From contig JBIIYQ010000043.1 of assembly GCA_044346745.1 (NCBI GenBank), forward strand, positions 1 through 22,477: a stretch of DNA of 22,477 bases. Direction: 5' to 3'. The translations under genes and the position numbers were made by a program. The DNA comes from UKL13-2 sp044346745. Lineage in GTDB: Bacteria > Pseudomonadota > Gammaproteobacteria > Burkholderiales > Usitatibacteraceae. Positions 15,491 to 22,477 of the stretch are shown one piece after another; position 1 is the first letter of the stretch, and each line of letters starts with the position of its first letter. The notes under the pieces are model-generated. The model was not told the DNA's origin and made no database searches. It was given only the letters and a program-made list of their open reading frames with translations.

Positions 15491-16223
15491 AAAGGAGTTC
15501 ACGAATGTCGTAGTTGCCACCGTTTGCGAGACGCTCGGTGTTGCAGAGTGAAATGATATCTCGCGCAACTGCCAAAGCGTCACGCAGACCGCCAGTTTCT
15601 TTCATTTGTCGAAACCTTTCCCGCTCCGGGAAACTTTCTAACGTCGCCTCCCGAATGACAGCCTGCATCGGTGTGTCCACCACGCCTGGTGCCAACGAAC
15701 AGATGGAGAGTGTCGGATCAGATTCGCGCACCTCTTCCGCCATCACCCGAGTGGCCATTTCCAACCCAGCCTTCGCAGCGCAGTAAGCGGCCCAGCCTCG
15801 CACTGCGCGTTTCGCCGCACCAGAGGAAATATTCACTACAAGTCGTGAATCCGCCTTTCCGCGGGTCAGAGTGGCGAATGCTTTGGTGGTGAGCATCGGG
15901 GCCACAACGTTCACCGCCATGCTGTTCTGCAGCGACTGCGCGTCGATTAAATCAAAGCGCGCGACAGGGTTGACCACTCCAGCGTTGTTGATGAGTACCG
16001 CACGGTGAAATTGTTTGCCCTCCAACAGGGTGCCGAGTGCTTTGAGCGCGTTTTCAGTCGAAACAACATCGCCAAAGTCCGCATGGATAAAGGTGTTTGG
16101 GCCATTTTTGCCCGAAACACCCCGTGCAATCTCGACAACCATGTTGTTGGTGTCCGCACCCAATTCGGCCGCTAACGCCTCACCCAAGCCTTTGGTTGTG
16201 CCTGTCACCAAATACAAGTTCAT
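15477..16223 (-). CDS. Short-chain dehydrogenase/reductase, benzil or sepiapterin reductase-like
   Basis: This 248-residue classical SDR has TGTTKGLG (7-14) for NAD(P) binding, NNAG (79-82), a catalytic Ser at 133 or 134, and Tyr147-xxx-Lys151. The compact N-terminus and the PGVVDTPMQ block resemble the YueD/sepiapterin reductase branch, usually NADPH-dependent carbonyl reductases. The ATG at 16223 has AAGGGA about six bases upstream. It begins 12 bases after the zinc-ribbon gene and overlaps the YkgJ-like gene. The natural substrate is unknown. Confidence 0.88.
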   Translation of the reverse strand: MNLYLVTGTTKGLGEALAAELGADTNNMVVEIARGVSGKNGPNTFIHADFGDVVSTENALKALGTLLEGKQFHRAVLINNAGVVNPVARFDLIDAQSLQNSMAVNVVAPMLTTKAFATLTRGKADSRLVVNISSGAAKRAVRGWAAYCAAKAGLEMATRVMAEEVRESDPTLSICSLAPGVVDTPMQAVIREATLESFPERERFRQMKETGGLRDALAVARDIISLCNTERLANGGNYDIRELLYAQN

Positions 16224-16235
16224 CTAGATTCCCTT

Positions 16236-16949
16236 TTAATCGAGGGTTGCCGACAAAATCGCCGCCACACCGGTGAGTACGAGATCGACCAACTCGGTGG
16301 TCGCCAATGGTTCCGAATAAGGGGGGGTATACGACGGCGTTGACGGCGTACCTGCGGGTCGGTCAGCCGGTCGCGGATTCGCTTCCGCAGCGGAACTCGT
16401 ACGACGTACCGTACGCGCCTCCAGCGCCTCCAACGCCTTGGCGACGGCTTGCTCATCCAGCACCGCCACCGGCGCGCCGCAATGACGACACGCCGCGTCA
16501 TGCTCAATGTCAACCCCAGCACCACAGCTAGAGCAGCGAATCTGTTTAACCCGTGCCGACAAGGATTGCCGCTCGGCTTGGTTGAGCGTGCGAATGAATT
16601 GCTTTTCGCGTAGAAACTGAACAAAGGTGATCAGCCGCCCATGCCCATTGGGGCAGCGGTGATACTGGAACCGGCCAGCGCGCGTGACATCAAACGACTG
16701 CACCAGTTTGTCCCGACAGACCGGACATTCACCAGTCAACGACACCAATCGACGGGGATCATTCCGATGGGAATGGATGCGTTTGAACAGATCGATGACC
16801 GATTGCGGCGACATCGACACACTCTCAAGGTTATCAAACCAAATCAGATGACAAGCCCAACAAATATCCACTTCCAATGCGGTATCGACGTGCGTACGAA
16901 ACACCGTCGCCGACATCAAATCCTTGCAACTCGGGCAGCTGAGCGCCAC
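16236..16949 (-). CDS. Zinc-ribbon (TFIIB-type zinc finger) protein
   Basis: About 237 residues from the preferred GTG start at 16949. Cysteine pairs are visible at Cys5/Cys8, Cys30/Cys33 (ICWACHLIWFDN, the TFIIB-type zinc-finger pattern), Cys75/Cys78 with Cys99 and His103 nearby, and Cys139/Cys142 with Cys154/Cys157, so several zinc ribbons are likely. A Pro/Ser/Thr-rich linker follows, and the C-terminus ends in a short hydrophobic stretch (LVDLVLTGVAAILSA). An ATG at 17006 would add 19 residues but overlap GlcG by 44 bases; the GTG leaves a 13-base gap and starts just before the first CxxC. Function unknown. Confidence 0.7.
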   Translation of the reverse strand: MALSCPSCKDLMSATVFRTHVDTALEVDICWACHLIWFDNLESVSMSPQSVIDLFKRIHSHRNDPRRLVSLTGECPVCRDKLVQSFDVTRAGRFQYHRCPNGHGRLITFVQFLREKQFIRTLNQAERQSLSARVKQIRCSSCGAGVDIEHDAACRHCGAPVAVLDEQAVAKALEALEARTVRRTSSAAEANPRPADRPAGTPSTPSYTPPYSEPLATTELVDLVLTGVAAILSATLD

Positions 16950-16962
16950 GTTGTACGCTCGA

Positions 16963-17367
16963 CTAGATACCGAGCGCGGCGATCCCCGCCGCAGCCACTT
17001 CTGCATCTTCGGAGGACTTCACCCCCGATACGCCGATGGCACCAATCGTCTCGCCATTGGTAATGATGGGCACACCACCCTCGAGGAACGTGATGCCCGG
17101 CATGGACAGCGCGGAAAACCGCCCGTTGTTCACCATCTCTTCGTCACCCTTGGTTGGCCGCCGCCTGACCGCTGCGCTATAAGCCTTACCCTGTGAAATT
17201 TCCACACTTGCAGGTGCCGACCCATCGAGTCGCAAGAAGCCCAGCAAATGTCCGCCATCATCGACCACGCTGATACACACGGCCCATTTATTGGCCACGG
17301 CGTGAGTTTCTGCGGCCGCAAGAATGGTCTTGACATCTTCGTGTGTCAGATAGTGTTTGGTCTTCAT
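16963..17367 (-). CDS. GlcG/HbpS-like heme-binding family protein
   Basis: About 134 residues from the ATG at 17367, the normal size for the GlcG/HbpS (DUF336) family. Typical segments are KTILAAAETHA, VVDDGGHLLGFLRLDGS, the Lys-Ala region SQGKAYSAAVRR, and the C-terminal GGVPIITNGETIGAIGVSG. Members are small cytoplasmic or exported proteins; some bind heme or sense redox, and some are coupled to glycolate or propanediol use. There is no signal peptide here. A longer frame to 17421 adds a Pro-rich segment that I think is not translated. It is the first gene of the tight run with the zinc-ribbon, SDR and YkgJ-like genes. Confidence 0.85.
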   Translation of the reverse strand: MKTKHYLTHEDVKTILAAAETHAVANKWAVCISVVDDGGHLLGFLRLDGSAPASVEISQGKAYSAAVRRRPTKGDEEMVNNGRFSALSMPGITFLEGGVPIITNGETIGAIGVSGVKSSEDAEVAAAGIAALGI

Positions 17368-17466
17368 ATTGGCGTGAGGGTTGGTGAAAGGGCGGGATGG
17401 ATGCAACTTAAGACTGGTCAAATTGTAGCGGCTAAATGCGAAAGAACGCAGACAAACAAGGCGCCA

Positions 17467-18264
17467 CTAGGCCAACCCAAGTAAATACTGCTTCCGTTGA
17501 GTCTCGGGAAAACGCTCAATCGCATAACGCAGCATGGTGCGTGGCATTTCCCGGTAAACGTCTTTGAGAAATTCCTCTTGCGTTGCCCGGCTCACGCGCT
17601 GTCCCACCTCTCGCAGCATCCAGCCGACCGCCTTCTGGATCAGTTCTTCCTTGTCCTTCAACAATAAACGTGCGAGTCGCAACGTTTCGGTCGCATCGCC
17701 GCGCCTTATGCTGTAGTAGGTCGCCAAGATCGCGATGCGCCGTTCCCAAATGAGGTTCGACTTGGCTAGGCGCGTCAAGACGTTTTTACGCTCAGCCGGT
17801 TTATCCGACAGCCAAGCCCCAACAATCGGCGCCGCAGACAAATCGACGAGATCCCAGTTGTTAATGAACTTGGTGTGCCGCAAGTAAGCTCGGTAAATCG
17901 CCTCTCTCAAGCGCGGGTCGCCCTTTTCATAGGCGCGCACCATCAGCAACAGCGCCAACGCCCGGGTTTCGTGCCACCCTGATTTCAGCAGCGGCAACGC
18001 GACATCCAATCCGGCGTCGCTCAATGTCCGCGCGAACTGTCGAAGAGTCGGCATACGAATACCGAGAAATTTGTCTCCAGCACCGTACTCGCCCTGTGCG
18101 GTCTTGAAGTAGCGCGCTGCCATCGCCGCCACCCTCTTTCTACCCATCCCTGCAAGCGATTGCGCGATTGCAGTGACGTCCAAGTCTTTCTCAGGCGTAG
18201 GTCGCAAAACCGTCTTTACGGTGCGCCGACGGGGCTTGGGATTGCGAGTCGAGTCGTTTGCCAT
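17467..18264 (-). CDS. AlkD-like DNA glycosylase (HEAT-like alkylation repair protein)
   Basis: This 265-residue protein is an AlkD-type DNA alkylation repair enzyme made of HEAT-like helical repeats. The residues known to be important in AlkD are present: Trp137 and Asp141 in FINNWDLVD and Trp215 in AVGWMLRE, with GIRMPTLR near 68-75 marking the N-terminal repeat. AlkD-type enzymes remove bulky or cationic alkylated purines without flipping the base. A basic, disordered N-terminal tail (about 1-25, rich in Arg, Lys and Pro) precedes the fold and may add DNA affinity. The next gene, GlcG, starts 99 bases downstream, so it may be transcribed alone. Confidence 0.9.
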   Translation of the reverse strand: MANDSTRNPKPRRRTVKTVLRPTPEKDLDVTAIAQSLAGMGRKRVAAMAARYFKTAQGEYGAGDKFLGIRMPTLRQFARTLSDAGLDVALPLLKSGWHETRALALLLMVRAYEKGDPRLREAIYRAYLRHTKFINNWDLVDLSAAPIVGAWLSDKPAERKNVLTRLAKSNLIWERRIAILATYYSIRRGDATETLRLARLLLKDKEELIQKAVGWMLREVGQRVSRATQEEFLKDVYREMPRTMLRYAIERFPETQRKQYLLGLA

Positions 18265-18391
18265 TCGGCTTTCGGTTCAGCGGCTTTCTTGTTTTGCGGT
18301 ACGCGGAATAACGGTCGCGTCTAGCGTTCCCAGAGCGCAATGTTGCCCGTTGGTTGCGTCATTCAAGTACTGCTTGACGAGTCACAATTCG

Positions 18392-18417
18392 GTCTATTCG
18401 AGTATCCAACAATAGAC
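18392..18417. repeat. 7-bp inverted repeat between AlkD and SRPBCC genes
   Basis: GTCTATT (18392-18398) and AATAGAC (18411-18417) are perfect reverse complements around a 12-base loop. The site is 38 bases after the SRPBCC stop and 128 upstream of the AlkD start. No T-run follows, so an operator or weak hairpin is as likely as a terminator. Confidence 0.3.
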
Positions 18418-18454
18418 GTCGGATCCTAGCTTGAAAGTCGGGCAACTCCTGAAA

Positions 18455-19123
18455 TTATTTCTTTGGCGCAGCGTCTACCGTAGCGGGTGGAGCGGCCGGT
18501 TCGGGGCTAATCGGCGGCGGCGTTTCGCCAGCAGCCGCTTCAACCGGCGGACCCGCCGCGTCTGCTTTAGCCTTGACGTCCGCAGCTACCTGTTTCTCAA
18601 CAAGCGCCTTAAGGGAGGCGAGCCCTGCTTCAAAATCCGGCCCGACAATTTTGTCCATCAACAAACCGACGTAGCGAAGTACCCGATTCGCACCGAAATC
18701 GCCCTCGTTGCTCCATGTCACCTTCGTCGATTCATCGTTGATCGCAGTGAGCCTGAACTCACCAGTGGCAACCATGCCCATGTCCTGAAAACTAAGCTGA
18801 TAGGCGAGGCGGCGAGGTGGGTCCGCCGCGGTGAATTCCATCGCGCCGTTACCCTCGGTCGCCGACTCCCAAGACCACTTGGCACCAGCACCACCGCCGG
18901 TTCCGGAAAAGGTCAGTTTCATGCTTGGGTCGCGCTTGTTCCAAACCGCCCACTTGGGCCAGTTGGTGGGTGCCGCTACCATTTGGTACACCGGAATCTG
19001 CGGTGCAGAGATCGTGATTTCACGTTCAACTTTGTACGTTCGCGGCAATAGGAATCCGATGACCACCAAAAGGACAATCAGTGCAAGGATGCCAATCAGG
19101 ATCTTCTTCAGTATGGCCAACAT
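18455..19123 (-). CDS. Membrane-anchored SRPBCC (polyketide cyclase-like) protein
   Basis: This 222-residue protein has an N-terminal membrane helix (about 5-26), an SRPBCC/START-like domain (about 30-175: YKVEREITISAP, NWPKWAVWNKRDP, TKVTWSNEGDFG), and a Pro/Ala-rich tail (about 180-222). SRPBCC folds form a hydrophobic pocket; stand-alone bacterial forms of this type have no firm function. The domain is predicted to face the periplasm. I chose the ATG at 19123 because GAGGAG lies just upstream; a start at 19150 would bypass that site. It lies 72 bases downstream of the LysR gene on the same strand. Confidence 0.8.
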   Translation of the reverse strand: MLAILKKILIGILALIVLLVVIGFLLPRTYKVEREITISAPQIPVYQMVAAPTNWPKWAVWNKRDPSMKLTFSGTGGGAGAKWSWESATEGNGAMEFTAADPPRRLAYQLSFQDMGMVATGEFRLTAINDESTKVTWSNEGDFGANRVLRYVGLLMDKIVGPDFEAGLASLKALVEKQVAADVKAKADAAGPPVEAAAGETPPPISPEPAAPPATVDAAPKK

Positions 19124-19126
19124 TTT

Positions 19127-19132
19127 CTCCTC
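19127..19132 (-). promoter_or_regulatory. Shine-Dalgarno site deciding the SRPBCC start
   Basis: GAGGAG on the minus strand lies three bases before the ATG at 19123. It supports that start over the longer frame beginning at 19150. Confidence 0.6.
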
Positions 19133-19195
19133 AAGGAATAAACCCAACACGTTCAGAACGACTCACTACACTATATCGACGGCATCGGTTATCTG

Positions 19196-20116
19196 CTATG
19201 CCTCGCGTTTAGTCTCTTGCCGCCATGGCGCGCTGGCAAATTGCTCGACCAGAAAACTCACAAACGCGGCTACGCGCGGGCTCTTGTATCTGCCGTAGGG
19301 AAACACGGCCGAAAGCGGCACCGGTTCTTCGTGGTGCACATCCGTCAAGACTGGCGTCAACCGGTCGACACGAATTCCTTCACCTACAATCACGTCTGTG
19401 AGACGGATGATGCCGACCCCTGTCGCCGCCAACTGCAAAAGTGTCTCCGCGTTGTTTGCCGACACATTGCCCTTGACTTCAACGTATTCGATTCCGTGTG
19501 GAGTGTCAAATGGCCACCGCCGCAGCTGCGGTGCCCCCGAGATCGAAATGCAGTTGTGCTCAAGCAATTGGGCGGGAGACGTCGGTACACCGTGTGACTT
19601 CAGGTAGGCAGGCGACGCACAGATCACCCGATGCAAGTCGCAGATCTTCTTTGCAACCAGTGAGGAATCACGCAATACCCCGTTACGAATCGCCACATCG
19701 GCACCTTCCTCAACTAGATCCACCAAACGGTCGGTCACCGTGATGTCGAGCTCGACATCCGGATATCGCTCAAGGAAGCGCGGCAGCGCAGGTGCTAACT
19801 GATGGAGCCCGAAAGCAACCCCGACATTCACACGTAGTAGCCCTTTTGGACGCGACGCGAACTGTGTGACCTCCGCTTCCGCTTCTGCGATTTCGGTAAG
19901 GATACGTTTTGCACTCGAAAAATAGGCTTCGCCCTCCGCCGTCAGTGCAAGTTTGCGTGTGGTACGGTTCATCAGTCGCACCCCCAACCGATCTTCCAGT
20001 CTGGTTGTGAGTTTAGACAACGCGGATGGCGTCAAATCCAGATCACGCGCCGCCGCAGAAAATCCCCCCAATTCCACCGTGCGCACAAATGCCCTCATTT
20101 CGCTTGGTGTATCCAT
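19196..20116 (-). CDS. LysR-family transcriptional regulator
   Basis: This 306-residue protein has a typical LysR N-terminal winged helix-turn-helix (1-60: MRAFVRTVELGGFSAAARDLDLTPSALSKLTTRLED) and a substrate-binding co-inducer domain (about 90-290: LLRVNVGVAFGLHQLAP, VTDRLVDLVEEGADVAIRNG). It belongs to the common DsdC/AaeR-like branch of LysR proteins, whose inducer cannot be read from sequence. The ATG at 20116 has AT-rich DNA upstream with a dyad. Neighbours do not show an obvious divergently transcribed target: the gene to the right starts more than 400 bases away. Confidence 0.92.
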   Translation of the reverse strand: MDTPSEMRAFVRTVELGGFSAAARDLDLTPSALSKLTTRLEDRLGVRLMNRTTRKLALTAEGEAYFSSAKRILTEIAEAEAEVTQFASRPKGLLRVNVGVAFGLHQLAPALPRFLERYPDVELDITVTDRLVDLVEEGADVAIRNGVLRDSSLVAKKICDLHRVICASPAYLKSHGVPTSPAQLLEHNCISISGAPQLRRWPFDTPHGIEYVEVKGNVSANNAETLLQLAATGVGIIRLTDVIVGEGIRVDRLTPVLTDVHHEEPVPLSAVFPYGRYKSPRVAAFVSFLVEQFASAPWRQETKREA

Positions 20117-20142
20117 ATTCGGCCCTGCTTATGAATTTTTGT

Positions 20143-20171
20143 CAATAATATGATGCTAATTAGTCTTATTG
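20143..20171. promoter_or_regulatory. Dyad upstream of the LysR gene, possible autoregulation site
   Basis: CAATAA (20143-20148) and TTATTG (20166-20171) form a 6-bp inverted repeat across an AT-rich 17-base centre, 27 bases before the LysR ATG. On the minus strand it overlaps TATTAT (20150-20145), a fair -10 box. LysR proteins often bind AT-rich dyads overlapping their own promoter. Binding is inferred only. Confidence 0.3.
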
Positions 20172-20245
20172 TATCCGAAAATGAACGCAATTACAGTGGA
20201 GACAGGCAAAAAACCCTCGGTTGATCCCCGTCTGTCGTGCGAGCC

Positions 20246-20452
20246 ATGGAAACTTCAATGATCCAAAGACATCGTCCCCAACGAAATTTTGTGGCGGTAG
20301 TGCGCCAACTACGCTGTGACTATCTCGGCGTATTGCTCGGCAGCGCACTGCATTCGTTTAGTTCTGCGTTGAGAGATAAACGTAAACGAGCATTACTTCG
20401 CGCCTCCCGCGTTCTCCTGCGGGTGCGAGTGGCGATCAGCGCCGCCGCGTAG
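20246..20452 (+). CDS. Doubtful small ORF
   Basis: A 68-codon frame starts at ATG 20246 (an in-frame GTG lies at 20237). The product is very basic (RHRPQRNF, RDKRKRALLRASRVLLRVR) with a short hydrophobic middle. I recognise no domain and see no Shine-Dalgarno sequence. It fills the otherwise gene-free interval between the LysR gene and the DUF2863 promoter. It could be a short basic protein or chance. Confidence 0.25.
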   Translation: METSMIQRHRPQRNFVAVVRQLRCDYLGVLLGSALHSFSSALRDKRKRALLRASRVLLRVRVAISAAA

Positions 20453-20510
20453 TCTCGCAGGGTTCCTTACGCCCGTACGCGGTGGCGTCACCTGCGCCAC
20501 TGCCCACCGC

Positions 20511-20516
20511 TATAAT
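20511..20516 (+). promoter_or_regulatory. Candidate -10 box for the DUF2863 gene
   Basis: A perfect TATAAT lies 53 bases before the ATG at 20569, giving an expected leader of about 45 bases. The -35 region at 20488-20493 (TCACCT) matches poorly. Confidence 0.45.
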
Positions 20517-20568
20517 CATTGTCCATGCATTACGCGCGCGGCGGCGAGTCGCGCCTGACAAAACACCG

Positions 20569-21759
20569 ATGAAGCGAATTCGTAGCAAGTCCCCTCTGCG
20601 ACTATCCAAAGACGCGGAACGCCTGATTGCCATGTCAACATCTGCCGCCAGCTCAGCCAGCCGCAGTGAGGACCAATATTGGCAAACGCATCTTGAAACT
20701 TTGGCTACGACACTCATGGATCGGGGCAACGAAACCGCCATCGAAGCGGCGCTCGACCAAACCCACCAGATAAATAGCCCGGCGCACGAAATCCTCGCAT
20801 CGTCATGTGAGGCGGCTGCTGAATCCTGCTTTTTTGATATTGATGGTGATGGCAAGATCCATCAGGCTCAACTGATTTCGGTTCCGTTGATTGCGTGGTC
20901 AAAGTACCGCATCCCGGCGGGCGCAGTGGCAGAAAACGTCATCGCGCCAATCCGCGCTCATTTGCACGGGCACGTGTTAAGCGCCGGTGTGAAGCTCTGC
21001 CTGAATAATTTCCTCTATTCGATCGATCAATTGCCACGCGGTTTTTCGGACACGCGCAAGCTCACAAAAAAGCTTACTGATGCGGCGATCAATGGCGACA
21101 TACCAAAAATGGACCTTGCCAAACTCGGCGATACCGCAGAGCTACCCGCCGATGTACGCTTCCTTATCGGGGTTGCCGTGGCACCGCGCGGCACGCCGCT
21201 CTTCCGATGGCAAGAGTTGGACTCGCACACCAACCGCACGGAATGTTTGACGCGCTGGATCGAACAATGTCGCCCCAACTTAGCCAAGCTTGTACCCGGG
21301 TGTGCGTTTGAATCAGGCCTGCCGGACGCGTTTTTCCACAATTGCCGCGAGTGTGATCTGCGTGTGCGCCCATACATGCTGAGTTCGGCCGTCGCCATCG
21401 TAGAGACCGCACTCAAGACCGCGCCCGGACAGCTGAGCGCCGTGATTGCCGGCGTAGGTGAGACCACGGTCGATGAGTATCGTGTGAGCATCACCCGCAA
21501 TGGTCATAACGACGTCTTACACGGCATGGTGTGGCCGCTGTATGGCGCAGAAGACGACGACAGCAACCCCGGGCCGCGTGAACAGATCGAAGCCATCTTG
21601 CAGGAACATAAGATTGCTGAACTCACCCGTCTTTCCGGCATTCTGCCGCCTGAGTACTGCGAGGATTGCGGTGCGCCACTATTCTTCGACCACGACGGCG
21701 AAGCCATGCACGCGGAAATGCCGGAAGACTCAGATCACCCTGCGGCGCACTACCACTAG
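20569..21759 (+). CDS. DUF2863-family protein
   Basis: About 396 residues from the ATG at 20569. The start MKRIRSKSPLRLSKDAERLIAMS and the following SASRSEDQYWQTHLE match what I know of DUF2863 proteins, widespread in Burkholderiales and of unknown function. A CxxC pair near the C-terminus (YCEDCGAPLFF) could bind metal, and the tail is acidic and His-rich. Frame upstream of 20569 stays open to 20482, but the extension is low-complexity and crosses the -10 box, so the later start is better. No membrane segment or signal peptide is seen. Confidence 0.8.
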   Translation: MKRIRSKSPLRLSKDAERLIAMSTSAASSASRSEDQYWQTHLETLATTLMDRGNETAIEAALDQTHQINSPAHEILASSCEAAAESCFFDIDGDGKIHQAQLISVPLIAWSKYRIPAGAVAENVIAPIRAHLHGHVLSAGVKLCLNNFLYSIDQLPRGFSDTRKLTKKLTDAAINGDIPKMDLAKLGDTAELPADVRFLIGVAVAPRGTPLFRWQELDSHTNRTECLTRWIEQCRPNLAKLVPGCAFESGLPDAFFHNCRECDLRVRPYMLSSAVAIVETALKTAPGQLSAVIAGVGETTVDEYRVSITRNGHNDVLHGMVWPLYGAEDDDSNPGPREQIEAILQEHKIAELTRLSGILPPEYCEDCGAPLFFDHDGEAMHAEMPEDSDHPAAHYH

Positions 21760-22044
21760 CGAGGACAAGCCGCTTTTTCACATCGCGGGATGTTGAAGGC
21801 CGGCAATCTCTGAGGCCGGATATGACCTCTGGAAACGAATCGTAGTGCTCACGACCGGGGAAACCTTGAGGCGTCAGCGAAAATAGCGCTATGTCGATTG
21901 TACTGATATCATTTTGGTCTTCGGTCGCTGCTGCTCGGAACAACGGCTCGTCGGCGCTTGCGGACTTCCGCGTTGCTATTCACCGCCGTAGCCCTAGTCT
22001 ACTGGCTGCCGATTGCCCCCAACGGTAGATTGCGAGACTCCTTC
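21760..22044 (+). other. Intergenic gap before the ATPase gene
   Basis: No supported gene is present. The plus frame of the ATPase is open from 21907, and from a TTG at 21958 it encodes a hydrophobic stretch (LLFTAVALVYWLPIAP) that could be an N-terminal membrane helix, or chance. No strong promoter was recognised. Confidence 0.4.
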
Positions 22045-22477
22045 ATGTTGTCTCCTGATGAAAAGCTAACCGCGTTGCTCGACAGTTTTGCAAGGAAAAT
22101 CGCAAACGATCCGGGCGCGCTTGAGCCTGACGATCCGCGTTATGTATCGAACCTCCACGGTACACCGGCCGAGGATGTTGTCGTCACGATGAAACGTGCG
22201 ATCGAGCGCCTAGATGGCAGTTCGAGATTTTACTTCACCGGTCAGCGAGGCACGGGAAAGAGCACCGAACTTCGCCGCTTGGCGGGGCTACTGAATGAGA
22301 GCATGACTACGCGTGCATTCGTGGTGGATGCGCTAGGTTATATCGCCGAGACTCACCCGATCACGCTCAACGACTTGCTGCTGCTGGTCGCGCTCGCATT
22401 TGCCGAAGTGATCAAGGAAAGCGCGGGGCAAAATTTTCTGAAGGAGGATCTAGCCACTCGGTTTGGCAATTGGCTAG
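22045..22477 (+). CDS. P-loop ATPase, partial (cut by window edge)
   Basis: The first 144 codons from ATG 22045 run off the window without a stop. Residues 62-80 read FYFTGQRGTGKSTELRRLA, a Walker A motif (Gly66 to Ser73). About 60 helical residues precede it (DEKLTALLDSFARKIAND). The G(Q/H)RGxGKSTEL phrasing is common in AAA/STAND-like regulatory ATPases, some of which act in phage defence; that link is inference, because Walker B, sensor and effector regions lie outside. An in-frame TTG at 21958 would add a possible membrane helix. Confidence 0.75.
   Translation, partial: MLSPDEKLTALLDSFARKIANDPGALEPDDPRYVSNLHGTPAEDVVVTMKRAIERLDGSSRFYFTGQRGTGKSTELRRLAGLLNESMTTRAFVVDALGYIAETHPITLNDLLLLVALAFAEVIKESAGQNFLKEDLATRFGNWL

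Noticed and set aside
14927..15556. 209-codon frame opposite the YkgJ-like gene
   Set aside because: Antisense to a gene with a clear cysteine signature; high GC makes long opposite frames common.
16320..16328. G-run in the zinc-ribbon gene as a phase-variation tract
   Set aside because: Only about seven bases, encoding a Pro-rich linker; too short to argue for slippage.
18431..19051. 206-codon frame opposite the SRPBCC gene
   Set aside because: Arg-rich antisense shadow; the opposite strand has the domain and a Shine-Dalgarno site.
21623..21943. 106-codon minus-strand frame after the DUF2863 gene
   Set aside because: Half overlaps the DUF2863 coding end antisense and the rest shows no recognisable feature.
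1..22477. CRISPR array, tRNA, rRNA or insertion sequence
   Set aside because: No regularly spaced repeats, no cloverleaf-like or rRNA motifs and no transposase-like protein were seen on either strand.

Overview
The window looks like chromosomal DNA from a betaproteobacterium, probably Burkholderiales. The best clue is a DUF2863-type gene near the right end, a family I know mainly from that group. GC-rich codon use, a PAS-GGDEF-EAL protein and a LysR regulator fit but do not prove it. No tRNA, rRNA, CRISPR array, transposase or integrase was seen.

Left region (1-679): mostly non-coding. It holds a decayed KTSC-domain gene with an in-frame stop and a perfect 13-bp hairpin, a set of GGCCTAAC/GTTAGGCC repeats, and a weak promoter candidate before the first glycan gene.

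Glycan island (680-11062): seven plus-strand genes run head to tail: a split transketolase (two subunits with an ATGA overlap), an epimerase/dehydratase fused to a GtrB-like polyprenyl-phosphate glycosyltransferase, two SAM methyltransferases, a GtrA-like flippase and a large multi-spanning GT-C-like protein. A second large membrane protein of similar layout faces it on the minus strand. My model: the transketolase and SDR domain tailor a sugar, the GT2 domain loads it on undecaprenyl phosphate, GtrA flips it, and a GT-C protein transfers it to an unknown acceptor outside. The methyltransferases would decorate the sugar or glycan.

Right of the island, an intact KTSC gene lies in the same orientation as the decayed copy, so the island sits between two diverged KTSC copies (about 84% identical over 121 bp).

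Minus-strand housekeeping block (11241-20116), in transcription order from the right: LysR regulator, membrane-anchored SRPBCC protein, AlkD-like DNA glycosylase, GlcG/HbpS-like protein, zinc-ribbon protein, SDR oxidoreductase, YkgJ-like cysteine-cluster protein, PAS-PAS-GGDEF-EAL protein, a 78-residue unknown, an aldo/keto reductase and the KTSC protein. Spacing suggests at least two tight operons: GlcG to YkgJ-like, and GGDEF-EAL to KTSC.

Right end (20117-22477, plus strand): a doubtful small ORF, the DUF2863 gene with a good -10 box, a 285-bp gap, and the first 144 residues of a P-loop ATPase cut by the window edge. Its Walker A context resembles large regulatory or defence NTPases, but the diagnostic part lies outside.
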